Of a stretch of 64,000 bases of DNA, positions 53,459 to 64,000 are shown piece after piece (the first letter of the stretch is position 1; every line of letters begins with the position of its first letter). The notes under the pieces were generated by a model. It searched no databases and was not told where the DNA came from. It saw nothing but the letters and a program-made list of their open reading frames with translations. The position numbers were made by a program, and so were the translations under genes. This DNA is from Dryas octopetala. Lineage: Eukaryota > Streptophyta > Magnoliopsida > Rosales > Rosaceae. Location: NCBI GenBank assembly GCA_963921425.1, contig OY992835.1, positions 19,096,001 to 19,160,000 of the forward strand, given 5' to 3'.

Positions 53459-56317
53459 TAAGAGAATGTTCATCGGTTTGATGTCTCGATGCACTATAGG
53501 GGGATCACAATCATAATGGAGATATTCCAACCCATATGCAGTTCCAAGTGCTATCTTGTAACGGACACTCCACTCAAGAGTTGGAGGGGGATTGATTTCA
53601 TGCAAAGCATCATGAAGGCTCCCATTTTGCATGTACGTATACAAGATTAAACCATAGTCCTTTATAAACCAGAAGTCTTCCAGTTTGACCAGATTCCGGT
53701 GCCTAATCTTCCCAAGTGTTAGAATTTCTCTAATCATGCTCGAACGCCTTCCTTGATCATGCCCTGCAAATACAAGCTTCTTTACAGCAAAATCTTTGTC
53801 TGGACCCAAAGAGGCCTTATAAACAGTTCCATGGGCTCCTCTCCCAATGATATATTGGTCATTAAGGTTTTCTGTAGCCTCCATTACTTTCTTGAGTAAG
53901 GAAGATGGCCCCTCACGAGCAGAGATCTCATCCTGGTTGGTCCTTTTGCGCAAGAGAAACATATAAACCAGTCCATAAAGCACAATAACAACAAAAATCG
54001 AAGATCCCAAGGCTATAAATGCAATTTTGACTTTACTAAGGCCTTTCCGATTGCTTGATTGACTGCTACAAGATTTGAAATTGTTGTTTCCTGCGCAAGT
54101 TAAGCCACAAGAGAGATGGTAATTGACACATAGGTGGGGATTGCCCAAAAATGATAATGGGGATGAGTTCAACAGGTTCACCAATGTCTCTGGTACTGCA
54201 CCTGTGAAGTTATTGTATGAAACATCAAGCTCAAATAAAGAATGCATCCCATCAAGAGGTTTTAAAGTCCCTGTCAAATTGTTATGAGATATATCAAGTT
54301 GTTGTAGCATTATCAACTTCCCTAGCTCTGAAGGAATCTGACCTGTCAATGCATTATTGCTAAGATTCAATGCATAAAACATATTCTGCAATACTCCAAT
54401 TGACGGTGGAACCACACCTCCCAACAAATTTCCACCAAGTTGTAGCTCTGCAAGCTGTTCAAGTTCTGACAAGAAAGGTGGAATGCCGCCAGTAAACCTG
54501 TTGTCACTTAAAATCAATCTAGATAAATGTCTCCAACTTCCCAAACTAGATGGAATGGAGCCATTCAACACGTTGGACCCCACATCAAACCAATCCATTT
54601 TGGTACAATTTGAAAGTTTTGCAGGCAACGGACCCACCAAATTGTTTTGAAAAAGAATCAAGCTTTGAAGCTCTGTAAGATTCCCTAGCTCCTGTGGTAT
54701 AACTCCAGTTAACTTGTTCATGGACAAATTGATGAACGTGAGGTTCATACAGCTTCCCAAGCTCGATGGAATTTCCCCACTAATCTCATTGTTGCTGATA
54801 TCCATACGTGAAAGGTTTGGATTTTTTTCAAATTGTGGAATTACCCCAGTGAGGTTATTCTGTTGAAGTTGCAACCTCCGAAGAGTAGAACAACTTCCAA
54901 CTTCAGAAGGTATGGTACCTTGAAATCGATTGAAACCCATATTTAACACCCTTAACTGCTTGCCAAGGCAAAGATTTGGAGGGATTTTACCAGAGAACTT
55001 ATTTCTAAAAAAATCTAACTGCACTAAACTGCTGTTGATACCCAGACCTTGAGGTACAACTCCAAAAAACAGGTTGTTAAACAATGAAATATTTTTTAGT
55101 TGCTTGAGCTCAGTCATCTCCAAAGGCAGTTCCCCAGTAAGGCTATTATTGTATACAAGGATATGCTCAAGACTTTGAATCTTCCATATGCTAACTGGAA
55201 TTTCACCACTTAAACGGTTTTGAAATAATTCAAGGTCCTGTAATTCAGTCAGCATCCCCAATTCATCAGGAATTTCTCCCTCAAGTTGGTTTGTATACAA
55301 ATGTAGTTCAGTCAAGGACTTGCACTTACCAAGTTCAGGAGGGATTTTTCCAGACAGACGGTTCTCGGGAAGGTACAGAATTGAAAGCTTATCTAGTTGG
55401 CCAAAGGAAGATGGGATATTTCCCTCTAAGTTGCTACCCACAGCAAAAAATTGTGTTAAACTACTGCAGTTGCCCAGGGCTGATGGAATACCTCCACTAA
55501 AATTATTCAATGACAGTTCCAAGAAAGATAAAGTCTTGCAATTACCTGAACCCAAAGAAATGCTACCCTCAAGACCATTCCTATGGACATATAGAGAAAT
55601 TATCTTCTCAAGGTTGTTCAGACTCCTAGGCAGTTCTCCTGTCAACTCATTGTGATCCAATAATAATTCCTCCAATTGACTACAATTTCCAATGGATGAA
55701 GGAATCATTCCTGATAACTGATTACCATATAAATAGAGATGTACAAGCGCACTCAGATTACCAACATTTCCAGGGATGGAGTCATTCAAACTGTTATTGT
55801 AGAGATATACATAACCCAAGTGCGGAATTTTAAACAAGGATTCAGGTATCTCACCATACAGAAAATTATCATACAAGCCTAAGTAGTTTAAATTCTGTAA
55901 GTTGTGCAAGTTATCAGGAAATTTTCCAGTGAATCCATTTGCAGACAAGTCCAATTGTTCAAGAAGACTACAATTGGCTAACTCTATTGGAATTTTGCCA
56001 GAAAAATTGTTGGAACTTAGAAAAACAGTGTGCAAGTTCCTCAAGCTGCCAATTTCAGGCCCTAATTGACCAGAAATTCCATAAGCAGAGAGGTTCAAGA
56101 AAACCACATTGTGGGCAGTGTCACATTCTATTCCAACCCATTTGCATGGAGTAGAATCAGAAGCATTCCAACTTGAGGAAATGGAAGTGGGCACAGAGTC
56201 CCAGTGATTCAAGAGTGACAATAGAGTCAACCCATGAGAGCTCAAAGAAAAGACAGTAGTGATGGACACAGAGAAGCACAACAACAACAACAACAAATGG
56301 TACAGAAGAAGCTGCAT

Positions 56318-56829
56318 GTCATCTACGTGGAAGAGAAGGAGAGCAAACCACACACTGAGAAGAAGAGTTGGTAAAGATGAGCTTTAGCGCCTTACCAGTA
56401 GTTATGGCAGCTTGCTATCTTAAGCCTGCAGGAAGATTCAGTATGTGCATGCACATTGTCTGAGATGAGTTGCAAATGGAAAGTTGGAAACAGAGTTTAA
56501 ATGGAGAGCGTGGTTCTGTGGGCATGTTGGTTGGGCTTAAATAATAGATTTGAGCTGAGTTTTTTTGTTTTTTTTCAGTAAACAGGATCTTTTTTTTTTT
56601 TTGCTGGTCTCTGCGAGGACTTAACTTTTTTTAAAACGTGACGAATAGTCACTACGAACCGGGTTCGTTTAACCTTTAATCTTAAAAAAAAATCATCAAT
56701 TTTAAAATCATTAGTCAACTCTTTGCAATCATGGTCAATAAAGACTGTACCAAAGAAACCAATTATATCTCAACTTCAGTCCAAAATAGATCACCCCCAT
56801 TTATCGACAAAATTATATATATATATATA
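56318..56829. other. Upstream region of gene E
   Basis: Diverged from the 5' flanks of A, C and D after the first ~100 bp. T-rich runs near 56560-56605. No TATA box or gene was identified with confidence. Confidence 0.4.
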
Positions 56830-57229
56830 GGAGTACTCTAAAGATAACTAGTTAGTAAGTTAATACGAAACAAACTATAGTTTTGAGCCCACCACATAAC
56901 TAATCTCATAATCCGAACCGTCCATTGTTTATGTCATATTTCAAAGATTATCATTGTAAAAAATCAACTACATTAGAAACCATTTAGTCATCTAATTGTG
57001 ATCAAATAAATTGACGATTACTGTTTTCAGTAAAAGTATATAAATAATTGTTATCATAATCAAATGACTAAATGAATTTCGATTTTGGAGATTTTTTTAT
57101 AGAGATGATATTTGAAGTATGGCCTAAAAAATGAATGGTTCAGATTTTGAGATTACATTGTGCAGTAGACCCAACATGATGGTTATCTTTGTATTAACTT
57201 ACTAACCAATTAGTTTTAGAGCATTCTTG
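56830..57229. mobile_element. ~400-bp MITE
   Basis: The ends are inverted repeats of about 38 bp: left GGAGTACTCTAAAGATAACT, then GTTAGTAAGTTAATAC; the right end in reverse complement reads AAGAATGCTCTAAAACTAAT, then GTTAGTAAGTTAATAC. Inserted within an AT dinucleotide run on both sides, so a TA or TATA target duplication is likely but cannot be delimited. No coding capacity. Confidence 0.75.
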
Positions 57230-58124
57230 TATATATATATAAAACTTTCTTCTCTTTTCTCTTTATAAGAATACCAAATAAATACTAAATTAAAATTATA
57301 TTATTCATTTTTAAGCGTTGGATGATTAATACATGTAAAGAGTTTTCCATTATATATATCGTCCTTTTAAGAAAAGAAAAAACAAAGACCCTTTTCGCAT
57401 TATATACCTCGGCCCATTTCAAGCATAACATGCTACTCTTCATTGACAATAATGCTAGGGATCCCTGGCGCTATAAAAGGTAGCCTTACATTGATGAGAT
57501 TGTTTTTTTTTTTTAATCTCTCTTGAACAATATCATGTTTTGAATAATAGCGTTGGGAATTAAGCATTTCATTCGTGTGACAACTGACATGATTTCTTTT
57601 TTGTATGTTGAATCAAAATTCAGAACACACCTCATAAAATTTGATTTCAAACAAAACAGGAATTAATTTTAAGAATTAATTACCCTAAGCTACATACTAG
57701 TTATTGTTTTTAATATGTAATACCATGATCAATAAAATGTAACAATTAGGTCACTTTATTAAGAATTAGGTTACTGCATTTGATTTCTCTCTCCACATTA
57801 TCAATGCACTCAACCCACACTTCCCACTACCCACCTTGATCTCATTCTCTCTTCTCTCTCCTCCGTTTCTCTTTCTTCTTCTTTTTTTTTCCTTCTCCTT
57901 TCTCTTTCTTTTTTTTTCTTCTTCCTTTCTCTCATTTCCTCCATCAGTAACTCCATCCCCCACCTGCGTTGACCACCAGCCCACCCTCTCTCTCTCTGGA
58001 CGACGTCGCAAGATCGATCTGGACGACGTCGCAAGATCGAGAGCTCAGACTTCCTGATCAGCGAGTTGCACGACCCCTTTCGCCGATTTATGTTTAGGTT
58101 CTTGATTTTTTTGTTTAGTTCAGT
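57230..58124. other. Spacer with CT-rich tract, no gene
   Basis: AT-rich up to 57770, then a long pyrimidine tract (about 57785-57960, CTCTCTTCTCTCTCC-like). Reading frames of Arg/Lys/Glu on the complement are low-complexity translations. A direct duplication of GGACGACGTCGCAAGATCGA lies at 57998-58037. Confidence 0.55.
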
Positions 58125-58570
58125 TTCTGAAACTGCAGTTTTCTGCAGTTTCTGGAACTGCATAAAAAACTGCTGTTTTACAGTGAACTTTCTGCAGTTT
58201 GTGAACTGAAACTGCAGAAACTGCAGTTTGTGTGAACTGAAACTGAAACTGCAGTTTCTGGAACTGTAAGTGAACTGAAACTGCAGTTTCTGAAACTGTA
58301 AATGAACTGAAACTGCAGAAACTGCAATTTATTAGAGTTGAAACTGCAGTTTATTGGAGTTGCAGTTTCAGAAACTGCAGTTTATTTGAGTTGCAACTGC
58401 AGTTTCAGAAACTGCAAATGAACTGAAACTGCAGTTTATTTGAGTTGCAAGCTTGTAGTTGCAGTGTAAATGAAACTGCAGTTTATTGGAGCTGCAGGCT
58501 TGCAGTTGCAATTACTAACTACAAGTGAAACTGCAGTTTCTGAAACTGCAAAGTGAACTGAAACTGTGTA
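58125..58570. repeat. CTGCAG-centred palindromic minisatellite
   Basis: About 25 irregular copies of GAAACTGCAGTTTC and one-armed variants, spaced by TGAACTGAAACTG or ATTGGAGTTG. The core is self-complementary, so either strand can form many short hairpins. No reading frame of interest. Confidence 0.85.
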
Positions 58571-58979
58571 TTTTTTATTTTTGTTATCCCTATTTTCGTC
58601 AAAACATTGCACTGGCAGATGGGCTTCACTGTGGCGCGGGGATGTAGTGGGCGTGGTGTCCGCAAAAGAATATTAGCATTGTGGTAGTTGGCCCGCAAAG
58701 AAAGAAAGGGGCTTTAGGTGGTTTTGGTTAATAATTTGTGGTATCAGTACCTGCATGTTAACGGACTCTAATTTTAAAGGGCTTATACAACATTGGAGTA
58801 GTTTTTTATTATTTTTTAAGTGATAAAACTGAATATCATCAGGACAAAAAAGTGATGAGAGTGAGAATGGTTAAAGTTTTATTTTGTACTTTGAAAGATG
58901 GACAAAAAACTTTGCGCAAGTCGGGAACAAAGCTATAACTTGAATTTCTTTATTTAAAAAATATGGAGACCTTTGACTT
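58571..58979. other. Spacer, nothing recognised
   Basis: AT-rich, no supported feature. Confidence 0.4.
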
Positions 58980-61315
58980 TCACTATAATAGATATAGACT
59001 CTGAAAGAGACGAAATATATAAGATACTTGGTGAAAGAACAAAATGAGAGTAGGTCAGTTGAAAAAGTTTGCATAATTAAATCAAAAGAAAATGACGAAA
59101 TAGGAGTAGGTCTGATGGAAAAAGTTTGCATTATTATCTCAAAGAAAATGTCAAAATGAGAGTAAGTACGATGGAAAAGTTGCAAAAATAATTGTATAAA
59201 AACAATGAGAAAATGAGAGTAAGCCTGATGGAAAAGGTTGCATAATTTACTCAAGAAAATGCATGAGAGTTGACACCAAGTCAGTCAATACATAAAAAGG
59301 ACTGCTACTACTTTAAACAGCAAAATTGACTTATTGGGTGGGTTCCCCCAAGAAACAGTTTTAAAACCAGTTATTTAATGACTATTTGAGAAAATATTTT
59401 AAACTTCTACATCTCACGCATAAGATGTTCAGCTAACACCATATGCCTTCTGCATAAGATGTTCAGCTAACAGTCTAACAGCATATGCCTTTCACAAAAA
59501 TAGTAGGTCAGGAAGAAAAAACCCAAAAATTGGACTACATAAACTACAGGGATAAATCCAACCAGTGCAGGCAGGCTCACAAGCACAAAGAGAGCCATTA
59601 ACCGTCACAATTTAACTTCAACAATCTAACTCCACATTAATTATTTTATTCTGTTTCAGTTGATTTAAACTAGGAGCATCGGCCAAAAAAAAATAGGAGC
59701 ATCATATACATGCGCGCTCAGATGTTATTGTCGAAGAGAGAAATCAAAGTATGGGAGGGAGAAAGTGAGTGGGTTAAAACTTAAAAGTGGTGTGATATTA
59801 ATTACCATAACCTTAGTTTTTAAATTAATATTTTCCTTACTATGGTTGAAAAAGAGTCTTCCGCTAAAAATAGTATAGATGATAAACTTGGCGCCCAAAG
59901 AACAAAAAGAAAAAGAAAGCCCTCAAATCCAGAAAGTGCTGCAATATGTAGAATAGGTTTGGTAACACATACAAATGCATTTTTTTTCTTTGAAGAAAGA
60001 CCATACAACTAAACTGCAACAATGCCAACAAACCAACTCCTTATCATGCACATCTCAGCAACACATATGCAGTACCAAGAGAATATTTGCAAAAGCAAAC
60101 ATAGATTAATAAAATCAAGGGGTATGGCCAAAATCTGGAGCACCATATAAGGTCAACTAAGGCATGCATAAACTTAAAGTGAACCAACAATTAAAACTAT
60201 TTCAATAAGTGGCATCATCTGTAAACACACTTCTCTCTTGTTTTTTTTTTTTTTTTTTCACTTTCCATGTATGTCTTCACACCCTACAAGTCATTTCACT
60301 TACAAGAATAAAATGGCACCCAAGAACCAACAAATAGTTCAATCATATTTTATTGAAACTTGTAATACTAAAATACTGACAATAGGAATTAGGAGCGCTC
60401 ATAATGAGTTTTCTTTCAACGATAAATGTCATGCCTCCTATTAGCCTTAAGGCGGCTTCACCCAAGATACAAAAACATTTCACCCTCGATGGATGTGAAT
60501 TAAAACCTCCATAGGGGTTGTCAACCGGTAACCTTGCCTAGTGAAGTAATATTACCTGAAACAAAAGAGCAGCTGCAGACACCTGACCTCCTCAAATGAA
60601 TAGAAGCTTTGTCATTTTGAATTGGGAAATCCTGTATATAAATCACACAGCATATAATTCCCAACATCTTTCTGAAAAGTTATGCTTCGAACATCTTGAA
60701 TGTTAAAATAACATTACTAGCTCCTTTCTTAAACGATGACTTACGACTAATCTAAATTATCGTATGTTGTGATGGAAATGACAATGGTGATGGAAAGGAA
60801 AACATGATAATGGTGTGATTTCCTAAGTTTCCACATCCTAGCTAATAAAATTTATGCCATGAAATAGAACTGAGGACCATCTTCAGATGATTGGTTGAAT
60901 AAGTGAATTAATCAAAACTATGGAAAAAAACATGTAAGGTAGCAAGATGTCTATATAGATCGGCATTCCTAATTCTGATGTACAACCATTTAATATGAAG
61001 CAAAAAAAAACACCCAAACCCAACAAATCTGCATACCCATGCACCACTCATCCTATAGATGATAACAATATTTGAGCCCCTAATATCCAGGCATTAACAC
61101 ATACTGCTGACAAATGCATGTCTCAAATAAGTTAGTATAACATGGCCAAATGGTATGTTCATGATGCCACTACGTGCATTCATTCACATGAGGAGAGATG
61201 CTAATGCTGATGATGACTTGACTATGAAATGGATGCATGCAACAGCTGCAAGATGCATCCTATCATGTGCTTGTGTTTGTCGGTAGCATAAGAAACAGAG
61301 TACATCCCCTTCAAG
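58980..61315. other. Downstream flank of the RRM gene, source of segment S
   Basis: Non-coding. Blocks resemble pieces of segment S: the ~56-bp repeat (58980-59280), CTTCTCTCTTG plus T-run and TGTCTTCACACCCT (60225-60285), GTGATTTCCTAAGTTTYCACA through AGATGTCTATATAGATCGGC (60815-60965), and CACATGAG...GCTAATGCTGATGA (61150-61230). The presence of S pieces in this order supports S being a shortened duplicate of this region. No other gene recognised. Confidence 0.6.
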
Positions 61316-64000
61316 CTACTGGTATGTCATGGTTGGTGGGGCTCCATTGGCAGTAGGGACAGCACCAGGGTGGTTTCCATCTTTCCTTCTCCCAAATGGG
61401 TTCTTCGAATACGTATATATAAAGTCAAGGAAAAACACATAAATTACCAATCATAAAAGGAAAAACATAGACAAGTCACAAGCAGCATATATATCGCATT
61501 CGGTGAAGTGGATCAGAATATATATCTGGAAATTCCTTTAATGAATATTGGATATTTAAATTTTTCTATAGAACCCAAAAAAATAAACTTTTCGAGAACA
61601 CCATCTTAAAATCCATATTATGGTGAAATGAGATATCACTATGGTATACCAGCTAAAAATGAGAAATATCTCAGCATGTAAACCTCTTACAAAATGTAAA
61701 ATTAATCAGTCAGGCACACAACAAACAGAAAAAGCACATGCATGACACTGAAAAGTAAGTAAGTACACAAGACGCCTTGTGCACGCCCCTAAATAGAATT
61801 AGCCAAACTCCACATTAAGTTGAGTGACTAAGTAAAGAATCAGAAAAACCATATAACTTGACACCAAGTACAAAAAATAAAGAACCCTGTGTTCCAACAA
61901 ATACTAGATAATGAAAAGCAATCACCTAATGCAGTTGACTGGCTAACATTACATATAATACATGCTAGAAGGCATTTAAACCTACGCTTTCGAATGCTTG
62001 CAGTTCAATTAATATATAAAAGTTTCATAAACAAACAATGGATTAGCCATAACAAAATTCTAAAAGGATATTGTATTCTCATGCCTACAGAACCAGAACT
62101 AGGGATAACAGCACCCTGCAAATTATGGTGTACATTGGTGGCACTGTTTACATCCTGCATGGGTTATGCAGAAAATCCTTTTAGAAAATACAGAACAAGG
62201 ACAGGTACTATGAATATGTATCTCAATATAAAAATGTTAATGATCAATGCATAACTGCTGAATAAATATTACTTACTTCAAACTCAATGAAGCAAACAGT
62301 ATGCCTTTCCTGTCTCAAGACCTTCATTTGCTTAAACCCAGGTTGTCTGCATGACCAAAAATTATGAAATAAGACAAAAGGTTCTGCTATTTAGTGGGCA
62401 TCTGTCCTGTGATACAAAGAGACGAAACACATTGCAAGATGAAAAGGGATGAGACATTCATACGAGCTGAATAGGCCCCTCAGTTCTTCCTCATTAATGC
62501 TCTCTCCCAGATTGCCAATAAATAAGGTATTGCATGGTGGATTATCTTTTGTGTTCTGCAGGAAACCAGAAAGCATCACAAAAAAGAAAATACTATAGGC
62601 TTCCTACCACATCACTCACCATGAGCAGCCAACACTCAGAAGATACTTTCCAGATATGAAACAACAATATTAAAGCAAAAAGTAAGAATGGGAAGCCCAA
62701 ACCAAATGAATTGCTATACAACAATAACTATTTGGTAGGACCTATGAGCTAATAGTTTCAGATAGAACTATCCTCCAAACACGCTTCAATACAATTCATG
62801 CCCACCCCTAGTCCTGAATCTAACTATCTATGTTTGAAGGTGGATATTCAGAGTGTTACAACTAATGCACAGAACTAGTTATGTATCAATTTTTAAGGCA
62901 AGACCTACTAAACAATCATCTTAGCATGAGGCATCAGAAAATCACTGCATGAAACAGAGATGAGCCTGAGGCAATCTTAAACCACCCTAAGTCATTGCGT
63001 GACTTAAATAAGGAAACCTATCAAAGAGGCTCGTGCTATAAAACTCCAAATAATGGCAATCAATCCTCGCTAATATTGTGACTGAAGGAGACCTATGAGA
63101 TAACCTGGTAGTAAATATAGCTGTTTTCCAAGGGCCCATCCCAGGTTTGAGCCTCACCAGTGTCCCTTGAAATTACCTAGGAAATAAAGTGACTCAAGCA
63201 ACTTGTAACACAATTGAACTAACATAAATTAGATCCATGATATGCAGACCTCCAAGCAATGATATATGTTCACTAAAAAGAAAACGTAAGGCACATCAAA
63301 GTATTCAGGATGTTGGCCTTCTTGAATTAAGTTATAGCCTGACAAACACATTTCCAAGCATATCTCTTGTTGAATAGTTAATGAGTCCATGTCATGAGAA
63401 ATATATTAATAAACCAAAGGTATCATATGAACTCATCAGTTAGCAATCGTGTACATTCTATCCCACATTTTGTGAATAGACTATAGACAGCATGGTGATA
63501 TGTGAGTAACGTGATTAACGTAATGAAGGAGACAGGCTACACATAAGAGCATAAGCACAACAACCAGTTTTTTTTTTTTTTTGTCGAACAAAAACCAGTT
63601 GTTAAACATGCTTTAAGACAACAATTTTATAAAAACCAGGTGCTGAAGACACATATGGCACAGTTTATTACCAGAACAGGTACATAACTGCTAGGTGCAG
63701 GTACAGGAGCAGAAGGGGGCATTGGTACCGGAGGAACAGGATAACCTCCATATGGATCATATGGAGGAGGTGGGGGAGCCATATACCTGGGCCACATAAG
63801 CAACATTAACATGAGCCATATACATATTCCATTCTAATATCTGTTCCTTAAAAAAATAACAATATTTCAGGCAGGAAACTAGATGAGAAAGTTTAATTAC
63901 CCATGTGGTCCCCAAACAGGTGGGGGAGGTGGATGAAAAGGAGATGGGCTGCTATAACCAGTCTGTGTGTAGTCACCACCAGTTCGCAACCGTTTACTTT
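61316..64000 (-). CDS. RRM RNA-binding protein (scw1/RBPMS-like), 3' part; 5' end beyond the window
   Basis: Exons on the minus strand: (beyond 64000)-63901, 63786-63672, 62555-62464, 62346-62277, 62154-62072 and 61412-61316; all joins are in phase. Pro/Tyr/Gly-rich N-terminal region (FHPPPPPVWGPHG, MAPPPPPYDPYGGYP), then one RRM spread over three exons: RNP2 in CNTLFIGNLGESI, RNP1-like RHTVCFIEF, and the last strands in ATNVHHNLQGAVI. The tail is SKNPFGRRKDGNHPGA ending TMTYQ and TAG at 61316-61318. This matches plant single-RRM proteins related to yeast Scw1 and animal RBPMS. Four introns are GT-AG; the last (61413-62071) is AT-AC of U12 type. Relic copies of one exon occur at 2977 and 32760. 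Confidence 0.9.
61413..62071 (-). other. U12-type AT-AC intron of the RRM gene
   Basis: On the minus strand the intron starts ATATCCTTTT (the U12 5' splice-site consensus), has TTCCTTGAC as branch site 12 nt before the end, and ends TATATAC. No GT donor fits the exon end, and splicing AT-AC restores the family-typical IQYSKNPFG across the junction (CA|G TAT TCG). 659 bp. Confidence 0.9.
62556..63671 (-). other. Large intron of the RRM gene
   Basis: 1116 bp GT-AG intron (donor GTAATA at 63671, acceptor CCTGCAG at 62556). Part near 63130-63330 resembles 3180-3330 in segment S. No gene inside. Confidence 0.7.

Larger units (their letters stand above)
48255..56317 (-). pseudogene. Gene E: full-length PEPR-like receptor kinase split by a Copia insertion
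   Basis: Exon 1 is 56317-53459 plus 48812-48698, and exon 2 is 48610-48255 (87-bp intron with a stop). Without the inserted 4.6 kb the reading frame is continuous, about 1109 residues, the length expected of PEPR1/2. Order: signal peptide (MQLLLYHLLLLLL), N-cap CKWVGIEC, 27 LRRs, membrane segment (FIALGSSIFVVIVLYGLVY), kinase with GRGAHG, AVKK, HRDIKPMN, DFG (ISDFGIAK) and APE, and tail RRMKKC. Arabidopsis PEPRs bind Pep peptides at the plasma membrane and signal with BAK1-type co-receptors. The only lesion seen is the Copia element between the catalytic loop (NILL) and DSEM. It stops translation after 11 LTR-encoded codons and would leave a receptor without DFG and C-lobe. It is the best copy for knowing what the ancestral gene looked like. 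Confidence 0.92.

Noticed and set aside
57766..58163. Arg/Lys/Glu-rich frames on the minus strand
   Set aside because: Low-complexity translation of a long pyrimidine tract.
61889..62254. Plus-strand 121-residue frame (and the similar frame at 3007-3249)
   Set aside because: It lies opposite a well-supported RRM exon and its U12 splice site.

Overview
The window is plant nuclear DNA, almost certainly from a eudicot. Supporting signs are short GT-AG introns, several LRR receptor kinases of the PEPR type (receptors for Pep danger peptides), plant-type Copia and Tat-type Gypsy retrotransposons, and MITEs. I cannot name the species. Nothing prokaryotic, viral, tRNA, rRNA or CRISPR-like was seen.

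Layout. 1-3255 is a degraded duplicate (called segment S) of the 3' part of an RNA-binding-protein gene; S recurs nearly unchanged at 29820-33003. 3591-16019 is a very young Tat-type Gypsy element with identical-length LTRs, a gag-pol gene, a 71-bp tandem repeat and a spliced antisense gene. 16296-36062 holds four PEPR-like genes on the minus strand. A (16296-19654) is an intact-looking LRR receptor with two kinase domains in tandem. B (20579-23225) lacks its 5' half. C (28043-29383) has no ectodomain and its second kinase is cut. D (33863-36062) is a receptor with 10 LRRs whose second kinase survives only as a relic. B and C are separated by a broken Copia element (23223-28048). 37257-48200 is a 10.9-kb TIR element with a 9-10 bp target duplication (Mutator-like by these criteria). 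It carries a PPR gene fragment, a small GRF-like zinc-finger gene and two arrays of a 223-bp repeat rich in short inverted repeats. 48255-56317 is E, a full-length PEPR-like gene (27 LRRs, about 1109 residues) split inside the kinase domain by a second, very young Copia element (48818-53458) that has no recognisable gag and seems to carry a host-gene fragment. 56318-61315 is spacer with a MITE and a CTGCAG-rich repeat. 61316-64000 is the 3' part of an RRM RNA-binding-protein gene with a classical AT-AC (U12-type) intron.

How it fits together. The locus looks like a PEPR cluster that grew by tandem duplication of a unit made of [RRM-gene 3' end (S)] - [tandem-kinase PEPR] - [single-kinase PEPR]. 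Units 1 (S, A, B, part of C) and 2 (S, D, E) are recognisable. Microhomology deletions and LRR-register deletions then reshaped individual genes, and five or more transposons landed in or between them. Paralogues supply empty sites for the insertions, so TSDs and breakpoints can be read directly. By sequence alone only A and D keep an uninterrupted path from signal peptide to a complete kinase.

Main points for a second look: the LRR receptor with two kinase domains, the second having Thr in place of the catalytic-loop Asn; the composite 10.9-kb TIR element with its palindrome-rich arrays; and the U12 intron whose 5' splice site is still preserved in the duplicated relic exons.
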